Assembly: GCF_022581195.2 (NCBI RefSeq)
Contig: NC_061467.1
Location: forward strand, 5,580,001-5,644,000
Reading direction: 5' to 3'
Length of the DNA: 64,000 bases
DNA from: Helicoverpa zea
Taxonomy: Eukaryota > Arthropoda > Insecta > Lepidoptera > Noctuidae
The notes below the pieces were generated by a model, which was given only the letters and a program-made list of their open reading frames with translations, was not told the DNA's origin and made no database searches. The first letter of the stretch is position 1. Each line of letters opens with the position of its first letter. Positions 24,981 through 35,496 of the stretch are shown here, piece by piece. The translations under genes were made by a program, and so were the position numbers.

Positions 24981-25616
24981 CCAAACCTACGCTTGATTAG
25001 TCTAAACACGTTTCCTGTTCTAAAATAATTAGATATGAGTTCAAAACATAACTTTTGTCATTCTGTTTTATTAAGACGTTACTCTGTGGTTGTAAGAAAA
25101 ACATAACCGGAATATTTAAATGCCGCTATAATAACTTTACGATGATTAAAGGACCCAAACCTACGAACAAAACACTGCTATAACAAAGAGAATGAACTTA
25201 AAAAATAAGTGTTATTAATACAGAAAGCAAGGAGAATGTAATCACTATGATGAACTAGCACGCCCCCCTTTTCATACGGGTAATTGGGTAGTTAGAACAA
25301 ATGATTAATTATTATGCACAGCACGTGCACACACGCAACCAACCTATTTACAAAACGCTATAAATAATCTACTTAAGTCAGATTAATTTTATCAAAGCAA
25401 AAAAGGTAAATAAAAATTCTTATTGGAAGTTATTAAAAGATCTTACTTCATGAAATCCGCAATTTTGTAAAATAAGTTTCTTATAATATGATAGTTTCGT
25501 TTCATGTTCGTTTATTTGATAAACCTTTTTATGAATATAAGTTGTTCAACATCAAAGGGTTTCTGTTCAATTTGTAGATGCCTACGTATTGTTATTGTAT
25601 GATGTTACTTTCCTTT
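24981..25616. other. AT-rich non-coding stretch
   Basis: No gene or recognisable element between the two minus-strand LINEs. Confidence 0.4.
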
Positions 25617-25622
25617 AATATA

Positions 25623-25650
25623 TAAATAAATAATAAATAAATAAATAATT
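25623..25650 (-). repeat. LINE 3' tail microsatellite
   Basis: On the plus strand this reads taaataaataataaataa-like repeats; on the element strand it is a (ttta)n tail directly after an aataaa signal. Short tandem tails of this kind, rather than poly-A, are typical of CR1/L2-related LINEs. Confidence 0.6.
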
Positions 25651-25689
25651 TATTCACACAAACTTTTTACAAAAATCCTATTGAAAACC

Positions 25690-25731
25690 CTGACTTCTGA
25701 GCTAAGTAAAAACTTGTGTTACAGAAGTCAG
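25690..25731 (-). other. Stem-loop near the LINE 3' end
   Basis: ctgacttctg at 25690-25699 pairs with cagaagtcag at 25722-25731 around a 22-nt loop, about 40-70 nt from the element's 3' tail. A 3' hairpin recognised by the element's own reverse transcriptase is a known feature of some LINEs; the role here is inferred. Confidence 0.5.
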
Positions 25732-25849
25732 AGCCCTCTTCCAGTTTCTGTTATACAAATTGTGAATAAAAAAGGAAATTAGAAAATTAAAGTAGCTTAA
25801 CATAAATCTAATAATGGAAGGTTACTTATGAGTGTTTATAGAAGTCTTT

Positions 25850-25921
25850 GTGAGTGAGTGAGTGAGTGTGTGTGTGTGTGTGTGTGTGCGTGTGTGTGTG
25901 TGTGTGTGTAAGTGCGTGTGT
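25850..25921. repeat. (TG)n microsatellite in the LINE 3' UTR
   Basis: A gagt-rich start passes into long tg runs with single-base interruptions, about 70 bp. It lies between the ORF2 stop and the tail of the minus-strand LINE. Confidence 0.9.
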
Positions 25922-25948
25922 TATGTCTGAATATGATAATAGGGAATG

Positions 25949-27718
25949 TTAATTTGCGAGCAATAGCCTTTCAGTTTGGTCGTAGTTCAGTTGAAGTAGC
26001 CAGTTTTTAACTTTGATTTTTGTTTCTCGAACGGTAAGTGGATGAATGTTTATTAATTTATTTATTTTATTGTATAAGTAGGATGACCTATAAGATTGTT
26101 GTCGTCTAGCCGTAGCCGTCCGACATCTGTCCGGTAAGCAAACGTTTTTAATAACTCGTTTCCTCTTATACTCATTTACAGGACAGGGAGTTTGCTTGTG
26201 TTTTTTAGTTATAATTTGGAAAATGTATAATTGTCTAATTGTAAGCAGCTCGCAATTTTCGTACAACTGTTTAGACGGATATCTGAAGGGCTTAAAGGTC
26301 ATCACTTTTAGTAATGACCTTTGAGCCCTCTCTAATTGCATCATGCGGGTTTTGCAGGCACCACCCCAAACTCCTATGCAGTATCCAAGAATGGATTGAG
26401 CTAAGGCATAATATATATTACGGAGAAGCGAGAAGTCCGCGGCGTGTCTGAGTTTTTTGAAAACCCAAATTAACTTCCTAGTACGACACGTCACAACATT
26501 TATATGAGGTTCCCAACTTAGCCTCTCATCTAATATAACACCTAAATATTTGACATGTGTAACTTTATTAATAGAAAGACAAGAACAGCCTGTGCCATTA
26601 GGATAATTGCAGGAATGAGCTCTGATAGTAATGTTATTAAGGTTGTTTTTGGAAAATGAAAATTGAATGAATGAGGTTTTAGATACATTGAGGGTAAGGA
26701 GATTGGTTTCCAGCCACTGGCCAAGACGATGGAGGCCATTCTCGGCAATACGAGTTACCTCTTCCCAAGTCCCACCATGGAATACTATGGCAGTATCATC
26801 AGCATACGTAAATATTTTCCCGTTACAGAGTGGTTGGAGACATAAGTCATTGATGTACACCAGGAAGAGACTCGGTCCTAGAATACTGCCCTGAGGAACG
26901 CCAAAAACAACATTTTCTTCAGAGCTAACATAACTTCCAATCTTTACCTGTTGTCTACGGTTATATAAAAAGTCTCCAAAAATTTTTAGGGCCGTTCCCC
27001 TCACGCCAATGACATCCAGCTTGTTCACAAGTGCTGGAATCGAGACAGTGTCGAAAGCTTTGGCTAAATCCAGGAAAATACCTATACACTTTTGATTTTC
27101 GTCAACTTTAGTAGTTACGAAATCGGTAAGTAGACTAACTGCATCATCGGTGCTTTTTAATGTCCTAAAACCAAATTGATTGTTTGCCAAAATACTTTTA
27201 CTTTCAAGAAAATTAATGAGTCTGCTGTTAAGAGTTTTTTCTAATAGTTTTGAGAGTGAGGACAATACAGAGATAGGCCTATAATTCGACACATCGTCTC
27301 GATTCCCGCCCTTGTGCACAGGAGTAATGAGTGCCCTCTTAAACACATCTGGAAAGATACCTTGAGCATAACACAGTTCAAACAGACAAGTCAGAGGAGG
27401 GACTATAGTATTTTTGCACAGTTTGAGTAACTGAACTGGAATAGAGTCCCAGCCAGTAGCACAATTGTTTTTAAGGTTTGATATTAAAGCTTCAATTTCA
27501 GATTCATCCGGCGGTAAAAGAACTATAGAATTATGGTTGCGAGGGACTTTAAAATTGTAATTAGGTTTACGCGTAACAGTAATGGCATCGGCAAGTTGCT
27601 TGCCAATTTGCGAAAAATATTTATTAATGGTGTCAATATTGTTTAAATTAGAATTTAATAAGCCATCCGAGGTCGATTTATCACCAGTGTAGTTAATTAT
27701 AGCCTTTATTGCTTTCCA
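25949..27718 (-). CDS. LINE ORF2, reverse transcriptase part (downstream of the insertion)
   Basis: 589 codons are open on the minus strand from the insertion joint at 27718 to the stop at 25949. The RT domain shows TPVHKGG, NYRPIS, the motif A aspartate in FLDLAKAFD, VPQGSILGP and the active-site box YADD at residues 305-308 of this part. The segment beginning FKRALI is often taken as a start, but codon 27346 is GTG and the frame continues upstream without a stop to the joint. The protein would nick and reverse-transcribe at the target in the nucleus. It is cut from its endonuclease by the foldback element, so this copy cannot make a full ORF2 protein, yet no other break is visible. Confidence 0.92.
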   Translation of the reverse strand, partial: WKAIKAIINYTGDKSTSDGLLNSNLNNIDTINKYFSQIGKQLADAITVTRKPNYNFKVPRNHNSIVLLPPDESEIEALISNLKNNCATGWDSIPVQLLKLCKNTIVPPLTCLFELCYAQGIFPDVFKRALITPVHKGGNRDDVSNYRPISVLSSLSKLLEKTLNSRLINFLESKSILANNQFGFRTLKSTDDAVSLLTDFVTTKVDENQKCIGIFLDLAKAFDTVSIPALVNKLDVIGVRGTALKIFGDFLYNRRQQVKIGSYVSSEENVVFGVPQGSILGPSLFLVYINDLCLQPLCNGKIFTYADDTAIVFHGGTWEEVTRIAENGLHRLGQWLETNLLTLNVSKTSFIQFSFSKNNLNNITIRAHSCNYPNGTGCSCLSINKVTHVKYLGVILDERLSWEPHINVVTCRTRKLIWVFKKLRHAADFSLLRNIYYALAQSILGYCIGVWGGACKTRMMQLERAQRSLLKVMTFKPFRYPSKQLYENCELLTIRQLYIFQIITKKHKQTPCPVNEYKRKRVIKNVCLPDRCRTATARRQQSYRSSYLYNKINKLINIHPLTVRETKIKVKNWLLQLNYDQTERLLLAN

Positions 27719-27728
27719 CGAATCTTTA
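27719..27728. repeat. Left target duplication of the foldback element
   Basis: cgaatcttta, repeated at 35487-35496. The base before it is a in both places, so the duplication could be read as 9 to 11 bp depending on where the element ends are set. Confidence 0.9.
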
Positions 27729-27729
27729 A

Positions 27730-28150
27730 TGTCAGTGAACCTGGCAGATCATTGTCTAGCAGATCAACTTTTTTTTTGAGTTCTTATCGCATGCAGATGA
27801 GTTCTATAGTTCCTGATAGTTTTCAGGAATAGTTCTACCATTTTCAGCTGAAAAACGATAGTTCACAAAATGATCTGCTATATAACTTCCGGTAGCAGAG
27901 CATTTCTCAGAAAATAAAAAAAAAACTGAGATATTGTCACATAAAGATGAGTTCCATAGTTCCTCATACTTTTCAGGAATAGTTCTGGCGTATTTCAGCT
28001 GAAAAATATTTTTTTTCCCAATTCACGTTTGAGTGTTAAAAGAGCATGAATAAAGATTAAAGTGTTATTTTCAAAGTTCAATCCAGATAAAAGGGCGAAA
28101 ACTCATTTGTTTTCGATAGATGCTTCATGAAACTGTAATCTAGACTTCAA
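27730..28150 (+). repeat. Left outer inverted repeat of the foldback element
   Basis: Non-tandem outer arm. It contains its own direct duplication of about 60 bp: gatgagttctatagttcc at 27796-27855 and a variant at 27946-28006, 150 bp apart, each ending in ttcagctgaaaaa. The mirror arm at 35070-35486 is almost identical, with a 4-bp indel (tata) near 27880 as the clearest difference. Confidence 0.9.
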
Positions 28151-31100
28151 TTCAAATCTAGAACTATCATTAAAGTATCAGCAGAGCATGGCTGAAAGTA
28201 AGAAACTGTGAAATTTCACATTTTAATATGAAAAAATATCCAAAAAAATATTTTCGCGGTTTCAATTACTCTAGGAGGCGGGAACTATCGCGTTTCTGAT
28301 AGAAGAATACCAGCACCATAATATAACAGCAGATTCAAACCCAGAACTCTCACTAAAGTATCAGCAGAGCATGGTTGAAAGTAAGAAACTGTGAAATTTC
28401 ACGTCTTAATGTGAAAAAATATTCAGAAAAATATTTTCGCGGTTCTAATTACCAAAGGAGGCGGGAACTATCGCGATTCTGATAGAAGAATACCAGCACC
28501 ATAATATAACAGCAGATTCAAACCCAGAACTGTCACTAAAGTATCAGCAGAGCATGCTTGAATGTAAGAATCTATGAAATTTTACACTTTTATATAAAAA
28601 AAAATATTTTCGCGATTCCAATTACTCTAGGAGGCGGGCACTATCGCGTTTCTGATAGAAAAATACATGTACCATTATATAGAAGCAGATTCAAACCCAG
28701 AACTCTCAATAAAGTATCAGCAGAGCATGGTTGAAAGTAAGAAACTGTGAAATTTCACATTATAATATGAAAAAAATTTTTTCGCGGTTCCAATTACTCA
28801 AGGAGGCGGGAACTATCGCGTTTATGATAGAAGAATACCAGCACCATAATATAACAGCAGATTCAAACCCAGAACTCTCACTAAAGTATCAGCAGAGCAT
28901 GGTTGAAAGTAAGAAACTGTGGAATTTCACGTCTTAATGTGAAAAAATATTCAGAAAAATATTTTCGCGGTTCCAATTACCAAAGGAGGCGGGAACTATC
29001 GCGTTTCTGATAGAAGAATATTAGCACCATTACATAAATCCAGATTCAAACCCAGAACTCTCACTAAAGTATCAGCAGAGCATGGTTGAAAATAAGAAAC
29101 TGTGAAATTTCACGTCTTAATATGAAAAAATATTCAGAAAAATATTTTCGCGGTTCCAATTACCAAAGGAGGCGGGAACTATCGCGTTTCTGATAGAAGA
29201 ATACCAGCACCATAATATAACAGCAGATTCAAACCCAGAACTCTCACTAAAGTATCAGCAGAGCATGGTTGAAAGTAAGAAACTGTGAAATTTCACGTCT
29301 TAATGTGAAAAAATATTCAGAAAAATATTTTCGCGGTTCTAATTACCAAAGGAGGCGGGAACTATCGCGTTTCTGATAGAAGAATACCAGCACCATAATA
29401 TAACAGCAGATTCAAACCCAGAACTCTCACTAAAGTATCAGCAGAGCATGGTTGAAAGTAAGAAACTGTGAAATTTCACGTCTTAATGTGAAAAAATATT
29501 CAGAAAAATATTTTCGCGGTTCTAATTACCAAAGGAGGCGGGAACTATCACGTTTCTGATAGAAGAATACCAGCACCATAATATAACAGCAGATTCAAAC
29601 CCAGAACTGTCACTAAAGTATCAGCAGAGCATGCTTGAATGTAAGAATCTATGAAATTTTACACTTTAATATAAAAAAAAATATTTTCGCGATTCCAATT
29701 ACTCTAGGAGGCGGGCACTATCGCGTTTCTGATAGAAGAATACATGTACCATTATATAGAAGCAGATTCAAACCCAGAACTCTCACTAAAGTATCAGCAG
29801 AGCATGGTTGAAAGTAAGAAACTGTGAAATTTCACATTATAATATGAAAAAAATTTTTTCGCGGTTCCAATTACTCAAGGAGGCGGGAACTATCGCGTTT
29901 ATGATAGAAGAATACCAGCACCATAATATAACAGCAGATTCAAACCCAGAACTCTCACTAAAGTATCAGCAGAGCATGGTTGAAAGTAAGAAACTGTGAA
30001 ATAACACATTTTAATATGAAAAAATATTCAAAAAAATATTTTCGCGGTTCCAATTACTCTAGGAGGCGGGAACTATCGCGTTTCTGATAGAAGAATACCA
30101 GCACCATAATAAAACAGCAAATTCAAACCCAGAACTCTCACTAAAGTATCAGCAGAGCATGGTTGAAAGTAAGAAACTGTGAAATAACACATTTTAATAT
30201 GAAAAAATATTCAAAAAAATATTTTCGCGGTTCCAATTACTCTAGGAGGCGGGAACTATCGCGTTTCTGATAGAAGAATACCAGCACCATAATATAACAG
30301 CAGATTCAAACCCAGAACTCTCACTAAAGTATCAGCAGAGCATGGTTGAAAGTAAGAAACTGTGAAATAACACATTTTAATATGAAAAAATATTCAAAAA
30401 AATATTTTCGTGGTTCCAATTACTCTAGGAGGCGAGAACTATCGCGTTTCTGATAGAAGAATATTAGCACCATTACATAGATCCAGATTCAAACCCAGAA
30501 CTCTCACTAAAGTATCAGCAGAGCATGGTTGAAAATAAGAAACTGTGAAATTTCACGTCTTAATATGAAAAAATATTCAGAAAAATATTTTCGCGGTTCC
30601 AATTACCAAAGGAGGCGGGAACTATCGCGTTTCTGATAGAAGAATACCAGCACCATAATACAACAGCAGATTCAAACCCAGAACTCTCACTAAAGTATCA
30701 GCAGAGCATGGTTGAAAGTAAGAAACTGTGAAATTTCACGTCTTAATGTGAAAAAATATTCAGAAAAATATTTTCGCGGTTCTAATTACCAAAGGAGGCG
30801 GGAACTATCGCGATTCTGATAGAAGAATACCAGCACCATAATATAACAGCAGATTCAAACCCAGAACTGTCACTAAAGTATCAGCAGAGCGTGCTTGAAT
30901 GTAAGAAACTGTGAAATTTCACATTTTAATATGAAAAAAATTTTTTCGCGGTTCCAATTACTCAAGGAGGCGGAAACTATCACGTTTCTGATAGAAGAAT
31001 ACCAGCACCATAATATAACAGCAGATTCAAACCCAGAACTCTCACTAAAGTATCAGCAGAGCATGGTTGAAAGTAAGAAACTGTGAAATTTCACATTTTA

Positions 31101-32162
31101 ATATAAAAAAAATTTTTTCGCGGTTCCAATTACTCAAGGAGGCGGGAACTATCACGTTTCTGATAGAAGAATACCAGCACCATAATATAACAGCAGATTC
31201 AAACCCAGAACTCTCACTAAAGTATCAGCAGAGCATGGTTGAAAGTAAGAAACTGTGGAATTTCACGTCTTAATGTGAAAAAATATTCAGAAAAATATTT
31301 TCGCGGTTCCAATTACCAAAGGAGGCGCGAACTATCGCGTTTCTGATAGAAGAATACCAGCACCATAATATAACAGCAGATTCAAACCCAGAACTGTAAC
31401 TAAAGTATCAGCAGAGCATGCTTGAATGTAAGAATCTATGAAATTTTACACTTTTATATAAAAAAAAATATTTTCGCGATTCCAATTACTCTAGGAGGCG
31501 GGCACTATCGCGTTTCTGATAGAAGAATACATGTACCATTATATAGAAGCAGATTCAAACCCAGAACTCTCACTAAAGTATCAGCAGAGCATGGTTGAAA
31601 GTAAGAAACTGTGAAATTTCACATTATAATATGAAAAAAATTTTTTCGCCGTTCCAATTACTCAAGGAGGCGGGAACTATCGCGTTTATGATAGAAGAAT
31701 ACCAGCACCATAATATAACAGCAGATTCAAACCCAGAACTCTCACTAAAGTATCAGCAGAGCATGGTTGAAAGTAAGAAACTGTGAAATAACACATTTTA
31801 ATATGAAAAAATATTCAAAAAAATATTTTCGTGGTTCCAATTACTCTAGGAGGCGGGAACTATCGCGTTTCTGATAGAAGAATATTAGCACCATTACATA
31901 AATCCAGATTCAAACCCACAACTCTCACTAAAGTATCAGCAGAGCATGGTTGAAAATAAGAAACTGTGAAATTTCACGTCTTAATATGAAAAAATATTCA
32001 GAAAAATATTTTCGCGGTTCCAATTACCAAAGGAGGCGGGAACTATCGCGTTTCTGATAGAATAATACCAGCACCATAATATAACAGCAGATTCAAACCC
32101 AGAACTCTCACTAAAGTATCAGCAGAGCATGGTTGAAAGTAAGAAACTGTGAAATTTCACGT
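28151..32162 (+). repeat. Left tandem array of the foldback element, 22 units
   Basis: Using ggaggcg as marker, units fall at 28274, 28457, 28630, 28802, 28985, 29168, 29351, 29534, 29707, 29879, 30062, 30245, 30428, 30611, 30794, 30966, 31138, 31321, 31494, 31666, 31849 and 32032. Spacing is 183 or 172/173 bp. Many units contain the perfect 12-bp palindrome gtgaaatttcac; others have gtgaaataacac. Further blocks are ttcgcggttccaattac, gaactatcgcgtttctgat and agtatcagcagagcatg. The 63-68 codon frames in some units end at the tga of ctgtga and are not credible genes. Confidence 0.95.
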
Positions 32163-32192
32163 TAAGACGTGAAATTTCACAGTTTCTTACTT
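32137..32192. repeat. Central palindrome of the foldback element
   Basis: Two 26-nt arms (32137-32162 and 32167-32192) are exact reverse complements around taag. The core is acgtgaaatttcacag and its mirror. After the right arm the sequence changes to aatcctctctatcctctcc, replacing most of one repeat unit, so the first unit of the right array is truncated. Confidence 0.95.
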
Positions 32193-35069
32193 AATCCTCT
32201 CTATCCTCTCCTTGGGTAATTGGAACCGAAAAAATATTTTTTTGAATATTTTTTCATATTAAAACGTGAAATTTCACAGTTTCTTACTTTCAACCATGCT
32301 CTGCTGATACTTTAGTGAGAGTTCTGGGTTTGAATCTGCTGTTATATTATGGTGCTGGTATTCTTCTATCAGAAACGCGATAGTTCCCGCCTCCTTGGGT
32401 AATTGGAACCACGAAAATATTTTTTTGAATATTTTTTCATATTAAAATGTGTTATTTCACAGTTTCTTACTTTCAACCATGCTCTGCTGATACTTTAGTG
32501 AGAGTTCTGGGTTTGAATCTGCTGTTATATTATGGTGCTGGTATTCTTCTATCAGAAACGCGATAGTTCCCGCCTCCTAGAGTAATTGGAACCGCGAAAA
32601 TATTTTTTTGAAATATTTTTTCATATTAAAATGTGTTATTTCACAGTTTCTTACTTTCAACCATGCTCTGCTGATACTGTAGTGAGAGTTCTGGGTTTGA
32701 ATCTGCTTCTATATTATGGTGCTGGTATTTTTCTATCAGAAACGCGATAGTTCCCGCCTCTTAGAGTAATTGGAATCGCGAAAAAAATTTTTTCATATTA
32801 AAATGTGAAATTTCACAGTTTCTTACTTTCAACCATGCTCTGCTGATACTTTAGTGAGAGTTCTGGGTTTGAATCTGCTGTTATATTATGGTGCTGGTAC
32901 TCTTCTATCAGAAACGCGATAGTTCCCGCCTCCTTTGGTAATTAGAACCGCGAAAATATTTTTCTGAATATTTTTTCACATTATGACGTGAAATTTCACA
33001 GTTTCTTACTTTCAACCATGCTCTGCTGATACTTTAGTGAGAGTTCTGGGTTTGAATCTGCTGTTATATTATGGTGCTGGTATTCTTCTATCAGAAACGC
33101 GATAGTTCCCGCCTCCTGGAGTAATTGGAACCGCGAAAATATTTTTTTGAATATTTTTTCATATTAAAATGTGTTATTTCACAGTTTCTTACTTTCAACC
33201 ATGCTCTGCTGATACTTTAGTGAGAGTTCTGGGTTTGAATCTGCTGTTATATTATGGTGCTGGTATTCTTCTATCAGAAACGCGATAGTTCCCGCCTCCT
33301 AGAGTAATTGGAACCGCGAAAATATTTTTTTGAATATTTTTTCATATTAAAATGTGTTATTTCACAGTTTCTTACTTTCAACCATGCTCTGCTGATACTT
33401 TAGTGAGAGTTCTGGGTTTGAATCTGCTGTTATATTATGGTGCTGGTATTCTTCTATCAGAAACGCTATAGTTCCCGCCTCCTAGAGTAATTGGAACCGC
33501 GAAAATATTTTTTTGAATATTTTTTCATATTAAAATGTGTTATTTCACAGTTTCTTACTTTCAACCATGCTCTGCTGATACTTTAGTGAGAGTTCTGGGT
33601 TTGAATCTGCTGTTATGTTATGGTGCTGGTATTCTTCTATCAGAAATGCGATAGTTCCCGCCTCCTTGAGTAATTGGAACCGCGAAAATTTTTTTTTGAA
33701 TATTTTTTCATATTAAAATGTGTTATTTCACAGTTTCTTACTTTCAACCATGCTCTGCTGATACTTTAGTGAGAGTTCTGGGTTTGAATCTGCTGTTATA
33801 TTATGGTGCTGGTATTCTTCTATCAGAAACGCTGTAGTTCCCGCCTCCTAGAGTAATTGGAACCGCGAAAATATTTTTTTGAATATTTTTTCATATTAAA
33901 ATGTGAAATTTCACAGTTTCTTACTTTCAACCATGCTCTGCTGATACTTTAGTGAGAGTTCTGGGTTTGAATCTGCTGTTATATTATGGTGCTGGTATTC
34001 TTCTATCAGAAACGCGATAGTTCCCGCCTCCTTTGGTAATTAGAACCGCGAAAATATTTTTCTGAATATTTTTTCACATTAAGACGTGAAATTTCACAGT
34101 TTCTTACTTTCAACCATGCTCTGCTGATACTTTAGTGAGAGTTCTGGGTTTGAATCTGCTGTTATATTATGGTGCTGGTATTCTTCTATCAGAAACGCGA
34201 TAGTTCCCGCCTCCTAGAGTAATTGGAACCGCAAAAATATTTTTTTGAATATTTTTTCATATTAAAATGTGTTATTTCACAGTTTCTTACTTTCAACCAT
34301 GCTCTGCTGATACTTTAGTGAGAGTTCTGGGTTTGAATCTGCTGTTATATTATGGTGCTGGTATTCTTCTATCAGAAACGCGATAGTTCCCGCCTCCTTT
34401 GGTAATTAGAACCGCGAAAATATTTTTCTGAATATTTTTTCACATTAAGACGTGAAATTTCACAGTTTCTTACTTTCAACCATGCTCTGCTGATACTTTA
34501 GTGAGAGTTCTGGGTTTGAATCTGCTGTTATATTATGGTGCTGGTACTCTTCTATCAGAAACGCGATAGTTCCCGCCTCCTTTGGTAATTAGAACCGCGA
34601 AAATATTTTTCTGAATATTTTTTCACATTATGACGTGAAATTTCACAGTTTCTTACTTTCAACCATGCTCTGCTGATACTTTAGTGAGAGTTCTGGGTTT
34701 GAATCTGCTGTTATATTATGGTGCTGGTATTCTTCTATCAGAAACGCGATAGTTCCCGCCTCCTTTGGTAATTAGAACCGCGAAAATATTTTTCTGAATA
34801 TTTTTTCACATTAAGACGTGAAATTTCACAGTTTCTTACTTTCTACCATGATCTGCTGATACTTTAGTGAGAGTTCTGGGTTTGAATCTGCTGTTATATT
34901 ATGGTGCTGGTATTCTTCTATCAGAAACGCGATAGTTCCCGCCTCCTAGAGTAATTGAAACCGCGAAAATATTTTTTTGGATATTTTTTCATATTAAAAT
35001 GTGAAATTTCACAGTTTCTTACTTTCAGCCATGCTCTGCTGATACTTTAATGATAGTTCTAGATTTGAA
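32193..35069 (-). repeat. Right tandem array of the foldback element, 15 units
   Basis: The mirrored marker cgcctcc (cgcctct in one unit) occurs at 32389, 32571, 32755, 32927, 33110, 33293, 33476, 33659, 33842, 34025, 34209, 34391, 34574, 34757 and 34940. Nearly all spacings are 182-184 bp and one is 172, so the short-unit classes common on the left are almost absent here. Confidence 0.95.
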
Positions 35070-35486
35070 TTGAAGTCTAGATTACAGTTTCATGAAGCAT
35101 CTATCGAAAACAAATGAGTTTTCGCCCTTTTATCTGGATTGAACTTTGAAAATAACACTTTAATCTTTATTCATGCTCTTTTAACACTCAAACGTGAATT
35201 GGGAAAAAAAATATTTTTCAGCTGAAATACGCCAGAACTATTCCTGAAAAGTATGAGGAACTATGGAACTCATCTTTATGTGACAATATCTCAGTTTTTT
35301 TTTTATTTTCTGAGAAATGCTCTGCTACCGGAAGTTAGCAGATCATTTTGTGAACTATCGTTTTTCAGCTGAAAATGGTAGAACTATTCCTGAAAACTAT
35401 CAGGAACTATAGAACTCATCTGCATGCGATAAGAACTCAAAAAAAAAGTTGATCTGCTAGACAATGATCTGCCAGGTTCACTGACA
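35070..35486 (-). repeat. Right outer inverted repeat of the foldback element
   Basis: Mirror image of 27730-28150, ending ccaggttcactgaca at the target duplication. It holds the same internal duplication (ttttcagctgaaa blocks) in reverse. Confidence 0.9.
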
Positions 35487-35496
35487 CGAATCTTTA
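35487..35496. repeat. Right target duplication of the foldback element
   Basis: cgaatcttta, matching 27719-27728. On the minus strand it falls in the LINE ORF2 codons for Lys-Asp-Ser. Confidence 0.9.

Larger units (their letters stand above)
27730..35486. mobile_element. Foldback-type element: one giant hairpin of tandem repeats
   Basis: Outer inverted repeats of about 420 bp begin tgtcagtgaacctggcag on the left and end in the mirror image on the right. Inside them lie tandem units of 183 or 172/173 bp, about 22 in forward orientation on the left and about 15 in reverse on the right, meeting at a near-perfect central palindrome (32137-32192) with a 4-nt loop. The element is flanked by the direct repeat cgaatcttta (27719-27728 and 35487-35496). 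This is the architecture of Drosophila Foldback elements: long TIRs of internal tandem repeats and a 9-10 bp target duplication like that of Mutator-type transposons. No transposase or other credible coding sequence is present, so it would depend on proteins from elsewhere. The superfamily assignment is an inference. Confidence 0.9.

Noticed and set aside
28731..31786. Repeated 62-68 codon frames in the foldback units as a protein family
   Set aside because: They are the same tandem unit read again and again, exist only where a short unit shifts the frame, and end at the tga of a repeat motif. No start context or domain supports translation.
28151..35069. CRISPR array
   Set aside because: Although regularly spaced, the whole unit is repeated with no unique spacers, the repeats are too long, the orientation inverts halfway and the sequence is an insect's.
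28151..35069. Ordinary satellite DNA
   Set aside because: The inverted symmetry, non-tandem outer arms and flanking target duplication inside a LINE ORF show a mobile element rather than a satellite block.
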